Of a stretch of DNA of 64,000 bases, positions 54,670 to 63,716 are shown in pieces. Location of the stretch: assembly GCA_023412475.1 (NCBI GenBank), contig JAEYNR010000044.1:1-64000 (forward strand), in the 5' to 3' direction. The notes beneath the pieces were generated by a model that did no database searches, was not told where the DNA came from, and saw only the letters and a list, made by a program, of their open reading frames with translations. A program made the position numbers and the translations under genes. How positions within the stretch are numbered: the first letter of the stretch is position 1; each line of letters opens with the position of its first letter. Source of the stretch: Fibrobacterota bacterium (GTDB lineage Bacteria > Fibrobacterota > Chitinivibrionia > Chitinivibrionales > Chitinispirillaceae).

Positions 54670-55534
54670 ATTTATCCAAACACCTGATCTGCTTAACAAC
54701 ATATCTGGTAAGAGCACATCAGAACTCAAATCTGCAGTGCTTGAAAAGGGGAATCTCTGGTATAAGGAGAATCCGGAAGAATCCAGACTCATAGAGAATA
54801 ACCTTAATTTACTGGGTCTTCCAGCAACTCCACAGTTGATTGATAAAATCCGGCACCATGTGATACTTCACTACTATGAAAAGCTGCTTCCTTTGTGCGG
54901 CGGTCCGGATTTTTACTTCAACTTTCTGCAAAATCAGATAAGCTGTCAGGACACCTGTGAGAAACTTAAAAGCTCGATCGATGCAGGCAAAGGAGTTTTA
55001 CTTTCGATAGCTCATTTTGGAGCAGTCGAATTTCTTACCCCAGTTCTTGCCGCATCAAAGCTTCCCTTGAATGCAGTACTGCGATTCTCAACAGAACAGT
55101 TCTCAAAAATCGCCCACGAAAGGGCTCAGGCGCTGGAAAAGAGCGGTCTCTTCGGACCGATCCATTTTATCGAAATTGGCAAACCCGGGACATCTGCTGC
55201 CTTGGAGATGGCAGCTGCATTGCGGAAAAAAGAGATACTGGTTTCGGTGTTTGATGAGAGGACCGATTATTCCAAACCAGTGACACTCTTTGGAAAAAAA
55301 GTGTATGGAGGTGCCGGGCTTGACAAGCTTATTTACTTTGCCAATTCAGAAATCGATTGTTTCACTGCGTTTATGGTAAGGGAAGATGGCGACCGTTATC
55401 AGCTTAAAATCAACTCCATAGATCCCTCAAAAAGCAATGTTGTGCAGCAGATGTATGACCAGCTTAAGGAAATTGTAACGACTCACCTTGAGCAGTGGTA
55501 CTTTGTGCATGAGAAAATTCCATTTGTAGAATAA
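54656..55534 (+). CDS. Lysophospholipid acyltransferase-like protein (LpxL/HtrB fold)
   Basis: 292 residues from the ATG at 54656, which lies inside the radical SAM gene and follows AAGG. The active-site pattern HFGAVE at 120-125 matches the H-x4-D/E motif of lauroyl/myristoyl acyltransferases. An N-terminal membrane helix, usual in LpxL, is not obvious. DERTD near residue 202 and VTLFGKKVYGGAG correspond to further family segments. Coupled translation with a radical SAM enzyme suggests the two modify one lipid. Confidence 0.72.
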   Translation: MSLSKFIQTPDLLNNISGKSTSELKSAVLEKGNLWYKENPEESRLIENNLNLLGLPATPQLIDKIRHHVILHYYEKLLPLCGGPDFYFNFLQNQISCQDTCEKLKSSIDAGKGVLLSIAHFGAVEFLTPVLAASKLPLNAVLRFSTEQFSKIAHERAQALEKSGLFGPIHFIEIGKPGTSAALEMAAALRKKEILVSVFDERTDYSKPVTLFGKKVYGGAGLDKLIYFANSEIDCFTAFMVREDGDRYQLKINSIDPSKSNVVQQMYDQLKEIVTTHLEQWYFVHEKIPFVE

Positions 55535-55821
55535 AATTGCCTGGGGATAAAAATCCTTGGGCTTTAAATAAAAGTTTCAATCGGTAGCTCTTGAAACAAA
55601 CATCTGGTATGAAATCAGAAACAATTTTGAAAAATAGTATTCTATAGAAAAGATCTTTAACAATCATCATTCTTTTTCATTTGAGTATCTCTTATATAAA
55701 TGAATAGTTACCATTACTTTTAGCAAACCCAACACACCATTTCTCCAAGACACTTCAGTTCGGAATGCCTTTTGCTCTTCAAATATTTGGCAGATAGAAA
55801 CCACATTTGAGGGGCAAAGCC

Positions 55822-57744
55822 ATGTCAAAAGAAATCCCTGAACTTCCGAAGACAGCCGAACCCAAGATTTCGATTTGGCGATTTCTTTTGTGGGGAGTGA
55901 TTCTGACGGTTCTTTTTTCCTATTTTTTCTCTTCAATTAATACTAGTGGGCAGGTAGAGCTAGCCTATTCGGCATTTAAAGAGCAGCTCAGAAGCAAAAA
56001 TATTGCTGAGGTATTTTTCAAGGGAACCCGTATTCAGGGAAAATTCCGGGAAGGATATCGAGTTAAGGGCCTTCAGAGCAACCTGGCTGATTCAATCACC
56101 TATCAGAACTTTATTACCACCATGCCTCAATTGGAGGATCCCACACTGATGGGGATGTTAGAAGCAAACCGGGTGACAATTAAAGCCGAAGACAAGGAGG
56201 CATCATCCTGGTGGATGAGTATACTGGTGCTTTTATTTCCATGGCTTCTTTTGCTGGGATATTTTCTTTATGCCGGCAAGAAGTTATCCAGCCAGATGAG
56301 AGGGATGCCAGGGACTTCCATTTTCGGGATTGGTAAATCCAGGGCAAAGCGGTTTCGTAAGGAGATGTGTGCAACACGTTATCAGAATGTGGCCGGGCTC
56401 TCCAATGCCAAAAAGGACCTTCAGGAGATCGTGGAGTATCTGAAAGATCCGGCGCGGTTTGCTCGTCTGGGTGCAACTATCCCAAAAGGGGTATTATTGA
56501 TGGGACCTCCGGGCACCGGAAAGACTCTACTGGCCAGAGCAACTGCAGGTGAAGCGGGGGTCCCTTTTTTCAGTACCAGCGGTTCGGAATTTATAGAAAT
56601 GTTTGTAGGAGTGGGTGCCTCAAGGGTGAGGGATATGTTTGAGATTGCAAAGAAAGAGTCTCCTGCTATCATTTTCATAGACGAGCTGGATTCTGTGGGC
56701 CGGGTGAGGGGTGCTGGACTGGGGGGCAGTCATGATGAGCGGGAGCAGACATTAAACCAGATACTTACAGAGATGGATGGATTTGAGCCACACGAATCAG
56801 TGGTAGTTATTGCGGCCACTAATCGGCCCGATGTGCTTGATCCTGCACTAACCAGGCCTGGTCGTTTTGATCGCCAAATCACCCTTGATCTCCCACAGAA
56901 GAATGCAAGAATAGAAATCCTCAAAATTCATGCACGGAATGTGCCTACCGATGAATCCGTACTGTTAGAAAACGTAGCATCCCGAACTGTGGGGTTCTCT
57001 GGGGCAGATTTGAGAAACCTGGTAAATGAAGCCGCGCTTCTGGCTGGCCGAAAAAATAAAAACATCGTGGATATTCACGATTTTGAAGAGGCTCAAGATA
57101 AGATTCTTCTTGGTGCAGAGCGTGAGGACAAACTGGAGCCCAAAGAGCAGGAGGTGGTGGCTTATCATGAGGCAGGTCATGCTCTGGTGGCAAAGCTGCT
57201 TCCAGAAACCGATCCTGTTCAGAAAGTCACCATAATTGCCCGGGGAAGAGCACTGGGAGCTACCGAACAGATTCCAGATATGGATCGTCACAATTTCACC
57301 AGTAAATATCTTCTGGCCCGAATTGCGGTTGCTTTAGGTGGAAGAGCCTCTGAGAAGCTGGTCTATAATGAGATGACCAATGGGGCCGCAGAAGACCTCA
57401 AGCAGATAACAAATCTGGCCCGTAAGATGGTGTGTCAATGGGGAATGAGTGAAAAACTGGGTCCTACAACTTTCAATCATGGAGAGGAGCATCCGTTTCT
57501 GGGCAGGGAATTGTCTCAGAACAGGGATTTTAGTGAAGTAACCGCACGTATTATCGATGAAGAAGTCCGCAGGATTATCCTTGAACAGGAGCAACGCGCA
57601 GTGGATCTGCTGACATATAATCGTGACAAACTCGATATTCTGGCAACAGCTTTACTGCAATATGAAACTCTGGAAAACAACGATATCGATCGTATACTAG
57701 GTTATAGTAATCACAATTATTCTCAAAACCAGAGTACTTCTTAG
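55822..57744 (+). CDS. ftsH: ATP-dependent membrane metalloprotease FtsH
   Basis: 640 residues from the ATG at 55822, seven bases after GAGGGG. Two membrane helices (about 20-38 and 129-150) flank a periplasmic domain. The AAA module has Walker A GPPGTGKT (228-235), Walker B IIFIDELD (283-290) and the second region of homology ATNRPDVLDPALTRPGRFDR. The protease motif HEAGH is at 449-453. It degrades misfolded membrane proteins and short-lived regulators. Confidence 0.96.
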   Translation: MSKEIPELPKTAEPKISIWRFLLWGVILTVLFSYFFSSINTSGQVELAYSAFKEQLRSKNIAEVFFKGTRIQGKFREGYRVKGLQSNLADSITYQNFITTMPQLEDPTLMGMLEANRVTIKAEDKEASSWWMSILVLLFPWLLLLGYFLYAGKKLSSQMRGMPGTSIFGIGKSRAKRFRKEMCATRYQNVAGLSNAKKDLQEIVEYLKDPARFARLGATIPKGVLLMGPPGTGKTLLARATAGEAGVPFFSTSGSEFIEMFVGVGASRVRDMFEIAKKESPAIIFIDELDSVGRVRGAGLGGSHDEREQTLNQILTEMDGFEPHESVVVIAATNRPDVLDPALTRPGRFDRQITLDLPQKNARIEILKIHARNVPTDESVLLENVASRTVGFSGADLRNLVNEAALLAGRKNKNIVDIHDFEEAQDKILLGAEREDKLEPKEQEVVAYHEAGHALVAKLLPETDPVQKVTIIARGRALGATEQIPDMDRHNFTSKYLLARIAVALGGRASEKLVYNEMTNGAAEDLKQITNLARKMVCQWGMSEKLGPTTFNHGEEHPFLGRELSQNRDFSEVTARIIDEEVRRIILEQEQRAVDLLTYNRDKLDILATALLQYETLENNDIDRILGYSNHNYSQNQSTS

Positions 57745-57772
57745 CAGCTAAGTGCAGATCCGATAATACAGA

Positions 57773-58318
57773 TCAGAATGGTGATCCTATCTCCTTCAAA
57801 AAAGAGAGCGAAGCATCTTTTTTGGATAGAACAGGATCATTGACCGGCCACTTAACTGCCAGGGTTGGATCATCCCACCTGATACCACTGTCACATTGGG
57901 GAGCATACAGATTGTCCACCTTGTACTGCACCTCAGTTCCGGGGCAGAGTGTACAGAACCCGTGCGCAAAGCCCTGAGGTACAAATAACATCAGATAGTT
58001 TTTCTCGGTCAACTCGAAACTTTTCCACATACCATAAGTGGATGAATTTTTCCGCAGGTCTACGGCTACGTCCAGAACTGCTCCACGGGTGACCCTGACA
58101 AGCTTACTCTGGGCAAATGGCGGTTTCTGAAAATGCAGACCGCGGACAACACCGACCTGTTCAGATCTGGAATGATTGTCCTGTATAAATTGACAATAAA
58201 TACCTGCATCAATAAACTTTTTCTGAGAGTAGGATTCCAGAAAAAAACCACGATTATCCACAAATACATCCGGCTTAATCAGTAACAGCCCTTCGATTTC
58301 GTTTTTAAAAATTTCCAT
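57773..58318 (-). CDS. rfbC: dTDP-4-dehydrorhamnose 3,5-epimerase
   Basis: Third enzyme of dTDP-L-rhamnose synthesis, 181 residues. VVRGLHFQKPPFAQSKLVRV holds the catalytic histidine and FVPQGFAHGFCTL is the second signature. The ATG at 58318 lies inside the end of rfbA, so the two are translationally coupled. rfbB and rfbD are not in the window. Confidence 0.95.
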   Translation of the reverse strand: MEIFKNEIEGLLLIKPDVFVDNRGFFLESYSQKKFIDAGIYCQFIQDNHSRSEQVGVVRGLHFQKPPFAQSKLVRVTRGAVLDVAVDLRKNSSTYGMWKSFELTEKNYLMLFVPQGFAHGFCTLCPGTEVQYKVDNLYAPQCDSGIRWDDPTLAVKWPVNDPVLSKKDASLSFLKEIGSPF

Positions 58319-59198
58319 TAACACTTTCCGGTTTAAAAACTAAGTCTCTTAGGTATTTACCATAATTGTTCTTTTGCATAGGCTTTGAAAGTTCCAGCAA
58401 CTTTTCCTCTGAGATATAACCGCTTCGATAAGCAATCTCTTCCGGGCAACACACCTTCAATCCCTGTCGAGATTGAATAGTTTCCACAAATACTGAAGCC
58501 TGAAGCATGGCTTCATGAGTTCCGGTGTCAAGCCAGGCAATACCTCTGCCAAGAATGGCAGCATTAAGTTCACCTCGGCTAAGATATATTTTGTTAAGAT
58601 CGGTGATTTCCAGTTCACCTCTAGGGGAGGGTTTTAGTGATGAAGCATACTCCGAGACCAAAGAATCGTAGAAGTATAGACCTGTGACGGCGTAACTGGA
58701 TCTGGGTTGAGCCGGTTTTTCCTCAAGGGTCAAAGCTTTGCCAGTACTGTCAAATTCCACAACTCCATAACGGTGCGGATCATTTACCCGATAGGCAAAT
58801 ACAGTTGCACCTTCGGTGCGTTTGACAGCCTGTTCTAAGTTTTGCGGAAGCCCATGTCCCCAGAAGATATTATCTCCCAAAATAAGAGCGACTCTGTCAT
58901 TGCCTATGAATTCTTTTCCTATAATAAAAGCCTGGGCTAAACCATCTGGTCGGGGTTGTTGGGTATAAGACAAGGAGATCCCCCATTGGGACCCATCACC
59001 CAGAAGTTTCTGAAAACTGGATGCATCCTCTGGTGTAGTGATGAGCAGAATATCCCTGATTCCGGCAAGCATTAAAATGGATAAAGGATAATAGATCATT
59101 GGCTTATCATAAATGGGCATCAGTTGTTTGCTGACCGCTATTGTTGCCGGATATAATCTGGTTCCAGATCCCCCGGCAAGTATTATACCTTTTACCAT
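58305..59198 (-). CDS. rfbA: Glucose-1-phosphate thymidylyltransferase
   Basis: First enzyme of the dTDP-rhamnose pathway, joining glucose 1-phosphate and dTTP. At 297 residues it has the nucleotide-binding GGSGTRLYPATIAVSKQLMP, LILGDNIFWGHGL and EEKPAQPRSSYAVTGLYFYD. AAAGGAGATCT precedes the ATG. It overlaps rfbC by 14 nt. Confidence 0.96.
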   Translation of the reverse strand: MVKGIILAGGSGTRLYPATIAVSKQLMPIYDKPMIYYPLSILMLAGIRDILLITTPEDASSFQKLLGDGSQWGISLSYTQQPRPDGLAQAFIIGKEFIGNDRVALILGDNIFWGHGLPQNLEQAVKRTEGATVFAYRVNDPHRYGVVEFDSTGKALTLEEKPAQPRSSYAVTGLYFYDSLVSEYASSLKPSPRGELEITDLNKIYLSRGELNAAILGRGIAWLDTGTHEAMLQASVFVETIQSRQGLKVCCPEEIAYRSGYISEEKLLELSKPMQKNNYGKYLRDLVFKPESVNGNF

Positions 59199-59385
59199 AG
59201 ATCTCCTTTGATTCTAAAAAATTTAAATATAGTTTTTTGTAATTGCTCTGTTATGAATTTCACCAGCAATAAGATCCATCGCAAATGCGTAAGTGCTTAA
59301 CTATGTGCATCGCAGCAAAAGGATAGGAGATGATCCATTCTTAATCTGCTCAATAATCAAGACTATCCTGAAATAAAACTGTAAA

Positions 59386-60498
59386 TCACTTGTATGGAAA
59401 CTTCTCCCAGGCTTCATCGACAAACGTCTTGAACTCCTGTTCAAACCGTGAACGGGGAAAACGTTCAGCATTTTTGCGAATTGTGTAAGGATCAAAACTG
59501 TCTTCAACCGCTAAAAATTTTCTGATAGTCTCTACCAGGCAAGCCGGATCCTGCTTATAAAAAAACATACCGGTCTTCCCCTCAATTACTGTCTCAAGAG
59601 CCCCTCCCCGGCCAAACGCAATCACCGGTAGCCCTGAGGCCTGTGCCTCCACATTCACAATACCAAAATCCTCTTCTGCAGAAAAAACAAAAGCCCTGGC
59701 TTTACTCAGTAATTCTTCTACTTTCTGAGGCGGCTGCTGGCCTAAAAACGTGATAGTTGGCCCGGCAATACTTTTCAGCATCCCCTTACTGGGCCCCTCT
59801 CCAATAATTACCAAAGGAAGTTTAAGTTCATTAAAGGCCTGTATTATTACATCCAGCCGCTTATATGACACCAGCCTTGAAACAGTAATAAAATAGTTAT
59901 CCCGTTTTTCACTGATAAAAAACCGTTCTACATCTACCGGCGGGTAAATAACTTTGGCCTGACGGTTGTAACATTTCCAGATCCGGTGGGCAATGTAATT
60001 GGAATTGGCCACAAATTCATTGACCCTGTTGGCAGAGATCACATCCCAAATTCGTATATAGTGAAGAATCATTCTGGTGATAAAACTCTTTATTCCGCCT
60101 CTTAAGCCTGCTGCCTCTAGATACTCGAAAGTAAGATCCCAGACATAGCGCATCGGGGAGTGACAATAACAGATATGAAGCTGATCAGAGGCATTAAGCA
60201 CACCCTTGGCAACTGCATAAGATGAGGAGATTATGATCTTGTATTCGCGTAAATCAAACTGTTCCACTGCCATGGGAAAAAGTGGAAGAAAAAACCGGTG
60301 ATGTTTTCTGGCCAGAGGAAACCGCTGAAGAAGTGAAGTCTTTATCGTCTCAGATTCATAAATAGTACCCCTTATCTGATCCGGATCATGAAACAGAGTA
60401 TGGATAGTACCTGGGTATAGTTTGTATATTGACTGCAGTACACTCTCAGCTCCGGCTAAGGTTACCAGCCATTCATGAATGATAGCACTTTTTACCAT
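59386..60498 (-). CDS. GT4-type glycosyltransferase
   Basis: 370 residues of the GT-B fold. The donor-site motif EEDFGIVNVEAQASGLPVIA (E-x7-E type) and GEGPSKGMLKSIAG place it in family GT4. The N-terminal HEWLVTLAGAESVLQSIYKL is typical of mannosyl- or polysaccharide-linked members. The sugar is unknown. It shares direction with rfbA-rfbC and may work in surface polysaccharide synthesis, but a 187-nt gap separates it from rfbA. Confidence 0.88.
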   Translation of the reverse strand: MVKSAIIHEWLVTLAGAESVLQSIYKLYPGTIHTLFHDPDQIRGTIYESETIKTSLLQRFPLARKHHRFFLPLFPMAVEQFDLREYKIIISSSYAVAKGVLNASDQLHICYCHSPMRYVWDLTFEYLEAAGLRGGIKSFITRMILHYIRIWDVISANRVNEFVANSNYIAHRIWKCYNRQAKVIYPPVDVERFFISEKRDNYFITVSRLVSYKRLDVIIQAFNELKLPLVIIGEGPSKGMLKSIAGPTITFLGQQPPQKVEELLSKARAFVFSAEEDFGIVNVEAQASGLPVIAFGRGGALETVIEGKTGMFFYKQDPACLVETIRKFLAVEDSFDPYTIRKNAERFPRSRFEQEFKTFVDEAWEKFPYK

Positions 60499-60760
60499 AG
60501 CCCAATTGTATAATGATGCATTATTAGCTGCTATAAGAAATTGGATTTAAACAGGTATGCAACCAAAGTGGTCAGGATCATTGAAAGATGAGGGCATTAG
60601 CAGAAGTCATTATTCTAATAAAAGATGGCCAGCTTGCAAGTTGGTATCTGATTCAGGGCGGGGTTTGGGGCTTATCGATAAACCAGTGAAGTAGAGACCT
60701 TTTTCATACAAACTCATCTCCCTCTCTGAGAGCTCCATTATTCTATTTGACAGCTTTTGT
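60499..60760. other. Intergenic region with nothing recognised
   Basis: Between the glycosyltransferase start and the acetyltransferase fragment. A 33-codon plus-strand frame starting at 60590 is too short to support. Confidence 0.4.
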
Positions 60761-60937
60761 TTATAAGTCTCCTGTTATATTTCTATCCTTTTTTAATATT
60801 CTCTCAAACAGGTTATCTCCATTTTCTAAACGCATCTTTACTCTGAAGTCAAGCTTTTCATAGTAAATTTCTACATGGCTTGATAAATACAATCGCTTAT
60901 ACCCCATTTTTTCTGCAATCTCTTCAATCCTTCTATC
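60761..60937 (-). pseudogene. C-terminal fragment of a GNAT acetyltransferase
   Basis: The frame reads RIEEIAEKMGYKRLYLSSHV then EIYYEKLDFRVK, the typical last part of a GCN5-type acetyltransferase fold, and ends at TAA 60761-60763. There is no N-terminal acetyl-CoA-binding part: a stop lies just upstream, at the very end of the metF-like gene. It is a truncated remnant; an ATG at 60907 could still make 48 residues. Confidence 0.6.
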
Positions 60938-61676
60938 TTAAAACATCCTTCAAATACTGAATTGGTTCGGTTCGAATTGGCATAAAGTAAACATTTGTAT
61001 TATTGTCTTTTGCTTTATTTAAAATCGTTCTCCCTAAATCGACATTACTTGAATAGCTTAAACTGAATTCTTTCGGGAACAGTGCTTCATTCTTACTTTC
61101 CCAATACGATTTGCTTTTTTCACTGGTCACCGGACAAATTCCCCAGTAAACACATAGATCTTCTAAATGTTCCATGTAAATTTCGAGTAACCTGATATCA
61201 AAAAACGGTTGTGTGAAAAAACCATCCACTCCGGCTTCTAACTTGTCTTTCACATAATCTATTTCTTTACTCAAACTAGACCGGTATTGATCGATTGCTG
61301 AAAATACTTTTAATTGAGGCATTTCTTTTTTTAAAACGCGTATCAGTTCTAAACTTGTATTTCTATAAACTTTTTTTGACATATCTTGTGGTTTATCACC
61401 ATTTATAACAAGAACATGATTTATTCCTTTATTAATGATTGTTTCAGTGAGTTCAAAACGCTCTCTCAGGTTAAAATCGATTGAACGTAAATGTGGTATT
61501 ACTTTTTGAAATATTGGTAGCCCATATTGACAAGCTTCCCAACTCCGAACAGGGAACCTCAATAAATCCGGAATGTTTAAGGTATCTATTTCTGGAAACA
61601 TTTTTTTTGTTTCCAATATTTGAGCTTTTATTTCTTCGTGATTTCTTGGAACAAGCTCAATTGATATTGAGGTCAT
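60933..61676 (-). CDS. Methylenetetrahydrofolate reductase-like protein
   Basis: 247 residues from the ATG at 61676, five bases after AGGAG. The TIM-barrel pattern of MetF is visible: SIELVPRNHEE at the start, HVLVINGDKPQ, FSAIDQYRSSLSKEIDYVKD and GVDGFFTQPFFDIRLLEIYM. It is shorter than typical MetF (about 290) and divergent, so it may be a paralogue with another substrate. It is AT-rich and is followed directly by an acetyltransferase remnant, suggesting transferred DNA. Confidence 0.75.
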   Translation of the reverse strand: MTSISIELVPRNHEEIKAQILETKKMFPEIDTLNIPDLLRFPVRSWEACQYGLPIFQKVIPHLRSIDFNLRERFELTETIINKGINHVLVINGDKPQDMSKKVYRNTSLELIRVLKKEMPQLKVFSAIDQYRSSLSKEIDYVKDKLEAGVDGFFTQPFFDIRLLEIYMEHLEDLCVYWGICPVTSEKSKSYWESKNEALFPKEFSLSYSSNVDLGRTILNKAKDNNTNVYFMPIRTEPIQYLKDVLR

Positions 61677-61984
61677 TGAATCTCCTATGAATTTTTCTAA
61701 TTTTTTCTTAGCTGTGTACTTCTGTCTTGTACGAAAAAATTCCAAAAATATGCATTACTGTTTTTTAGTTGTGCCAGAGAGGTCTTCATTCGCACTTATT
61801 TGCACATTAATATTAACGGAATACATAACAAAAATAAATTGTATTGTTTAATATGAGCAACTGACTATAATAGTGATGGTAAAAACTGTCGATTTTTATC
61901 TGCATTGGAGTCCATTTTGACTTTTTTTACCGGAATATATTGAATGGGGAACTCCAAAAATTCAAATGACTCTGTGTTTTAATT
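61677..61984. other. Intergenic region with nothing recognised
   Basis: AT-rich leader and promoter region of the MetF-like gene. No RNA or repeat was identified. Confidence 0.4.
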
Positions 61985-62250
61985 TTAAATCTCCAGCGTC
62001 ACTCCGTCCCCATCTATATGAAGATTACGTGGGCAAAAATCACTGTTTTAAAAATCCATGGACCCAATCCTGGAATGCCCTTCGTAAGCCCTCCCTATGA
62101 TTTGGATAGGAAATTTGTGAGAGAGAGAAACCTCCACTCGGTCCATTTCGCCAACCACCACCCATGTTATTCGGAGATTTTCCTCTAAATTTTTAAGAAA
62201 CTGGTTTTGCTCCGTCCCCAAGCCTCTGAAGAATTCTACTTTCTTATAAT
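61985..62250 (-). pseudogene. Open frame with in-frame stop following the pseudokinase gene
   Basis: In another frame from the pseudokinase end, the minus strand reads EFFRGLGTEQNQFLKNLEEN, then LRITWVVVGEMDRVEVSLSH and KFPIQIIGRAYEGHSRIGSM to a TAA at 62048-62050. The same frame continues SDFCPRNLHIDGDGVTLEI to a TAA at 61985-61987. The composition looks protein-like. It may be a decayed gene or a frameshifted tail of the neighbour; no start or family is evident. Confidence 0.35.
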
Positions 62251-63567
62251 AAGATTTGCAAAAGGATGCTCCTTCTCTGTTCTATTAAAAACCGATGTAT
62301 CCACCAGTATGCCCGAGAATGCCTCATATACTGAAGTGTTGTTTTTTTGAGGATTAGCCACAGGTGAAGGAATTGCTTCCTCTATAACCAGAGCATCTGT
62401 TATTGCTCTGTCCCTTGCCTTTGCTTCCTTCTCCGTTATACTCTTTTGACCTGTCCAGGATACCGCCTTCGATTCCGAAGAGCTTCCCTGAAGACACTCT
62501 GATACTGAAGACAGAGAAATAGATTCTGTTTCAGTTTTATAATCCTGAATAATTGCAGAGAACTTATAATGGCATTGAGTATTCAGTATTGTCTTTTGCA
62601 ATATGGATATCAAAGCACCGTCAAAGCACTGTTCTTCATCAATAAGATTTTTGACTTTGTCATGAATATTATCCGGAAACTTCAAAATATCACTAAATAA
62701 TGCATATATCAACAGCAGCAAATGATTTCTCCCGTTTTCAATCCCATTCTCCTTCAAATGCCTGTCTATGCAAACCTTAAACTCTTCAACACTATAGAAT
62801 GTCCCTCTATCTCCTGACAGCTTTTCACCTATCAACCTTGCAGCTATTGCGCAGATCTCCGGTTCCATAGAAAAGAACATATCAGCAAGCTGTCCTGTTT
62901 TGCCTATGTCCAGCTTATTTGTGCACAGATTAAAATCATCCTTGCCTTTCAGCATACACAACAGGAGAATTCCCAGCGAATACAATTCGTGATACTTTTT
63001 GCAGACTTTACCCTGATGAATATCTGGATGGTTAAAAACACTTAATTCATTTTTTACCAGCCCGATTCCATTGTAGCGATAGGTCAGTAGATCGGCAATA
63101 CCAGTATCGGTCAAAAAAACCGATCCATCAAAAGAGATCATGACCTGATCCGGACAGATATTACCATGAAACATAAAACCAGAGGTTTCGGTGGGGAACC
63201 GGTGTGTATATCCAAGGATATCGCAGATACTGCTTATTATATGAAAAACGACTGAGCCTGGCATTTTCAATTTAAACAAAGAAAGTCTTTGAAGCAACTG
63301 GGTAAGAGTAATACCTCCGATATGCACATTTGTGATATAATATTTTTTTATACCCTTCTCACAACATTCTCCAAAATCCACCAGCCTGGGAATCCCGTAG
63401 TGCTCCAGCTCACTTGCCTTAGCCAGACGTTTTAATGTAGCACCAAATAATGGTGGAACAACCGTTTTGATTATCACCCTGTGAGACTGGTAATCGTTGA
63501 AACATTCACCAGACATTACTTCAGAATACAAGTTTCTTACTATTATTTTGTTGATTTTGTATTTCAT
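62236..63567 (-). CDS. Protein kinase-fold protein, probable pseudokinase
   Basis: 443 residues from the ATG at 63567; an in-frame ATG at 63627 adds 20 residues without a ribosome-binding site. Residues about 25-270 follow the protein kinase pattern: VIIK with Lys34, HGNICPDQV at 134-142 where HRDLKPEN is expected, and DTG at 154-156 for DFG. The catalytic Asp is Asn136 and the metal-binding Asn is Gln141, so phosphotransfer is unlikely. The C-terminal ~150 residues are low-complexity and polar. It is possibly a signalling scaffold. Confidence 0.7.
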   Translation of the reverse strand: MKYKINKIIVRNLYSEVMSGECFNDYQSHRVIIKTVVPPLFGATLKRLAKASELEHYGIPRLVDFGECCEKGIKKYYITNVHIGGITLTQLLQRLSLFKLKMPGSVVFHIISSICDILGYTHRFPTETSGFMFHGNICPDQVMISFDGSVFLTDTGIADLLTYRYNGIGLVKNELSVFNHPDIHQGKVCKKYHELYSLGILLLCMLKGKDDFNLCTNKLDIGKTGQLADMFFSMEPEICAIAARLIGEKLSGDRGTFYSVEEFKVCIDRHLKENGIENGRNHLLLLIYALFSDILKFPDNIHDKVKNLIDEEQCFDGALISILQKTILNTQCHYKFSAIIQDYKTETESISLSSVSECLQGSSSESKAVSWTGQKSITEKEAKARDRAITDALVIEEAIPSPVANPQKNNTSVYEAFSGILVDTSVFNRTEKEHPFANLIIRK

Positions 63568-63716
63568 AGCAGAAACCTGATGCCTAATCAAAGAGTTGTG
63601 CCGTTTGTGAGCGTAATAGCTAACCATAATGAAGCAATTGTTATACCATTAAGCGATATAACTTGATAGTCTACTTTAATATCCAGAGTAATTGTTTACA
63701 GCTAATTTCAGGAAGT

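Noticed and set aside
55571..55617. GTTTCAA...TTGAAAC element resembling a CRISPR repeat
   Set aside because: It occurs once, with no regular spacing or second copy; it is a simple small hairpin.
60590..60691. 33-codon plus-strand frame
   Set aside because: Too short, with no clear start site or similarity.
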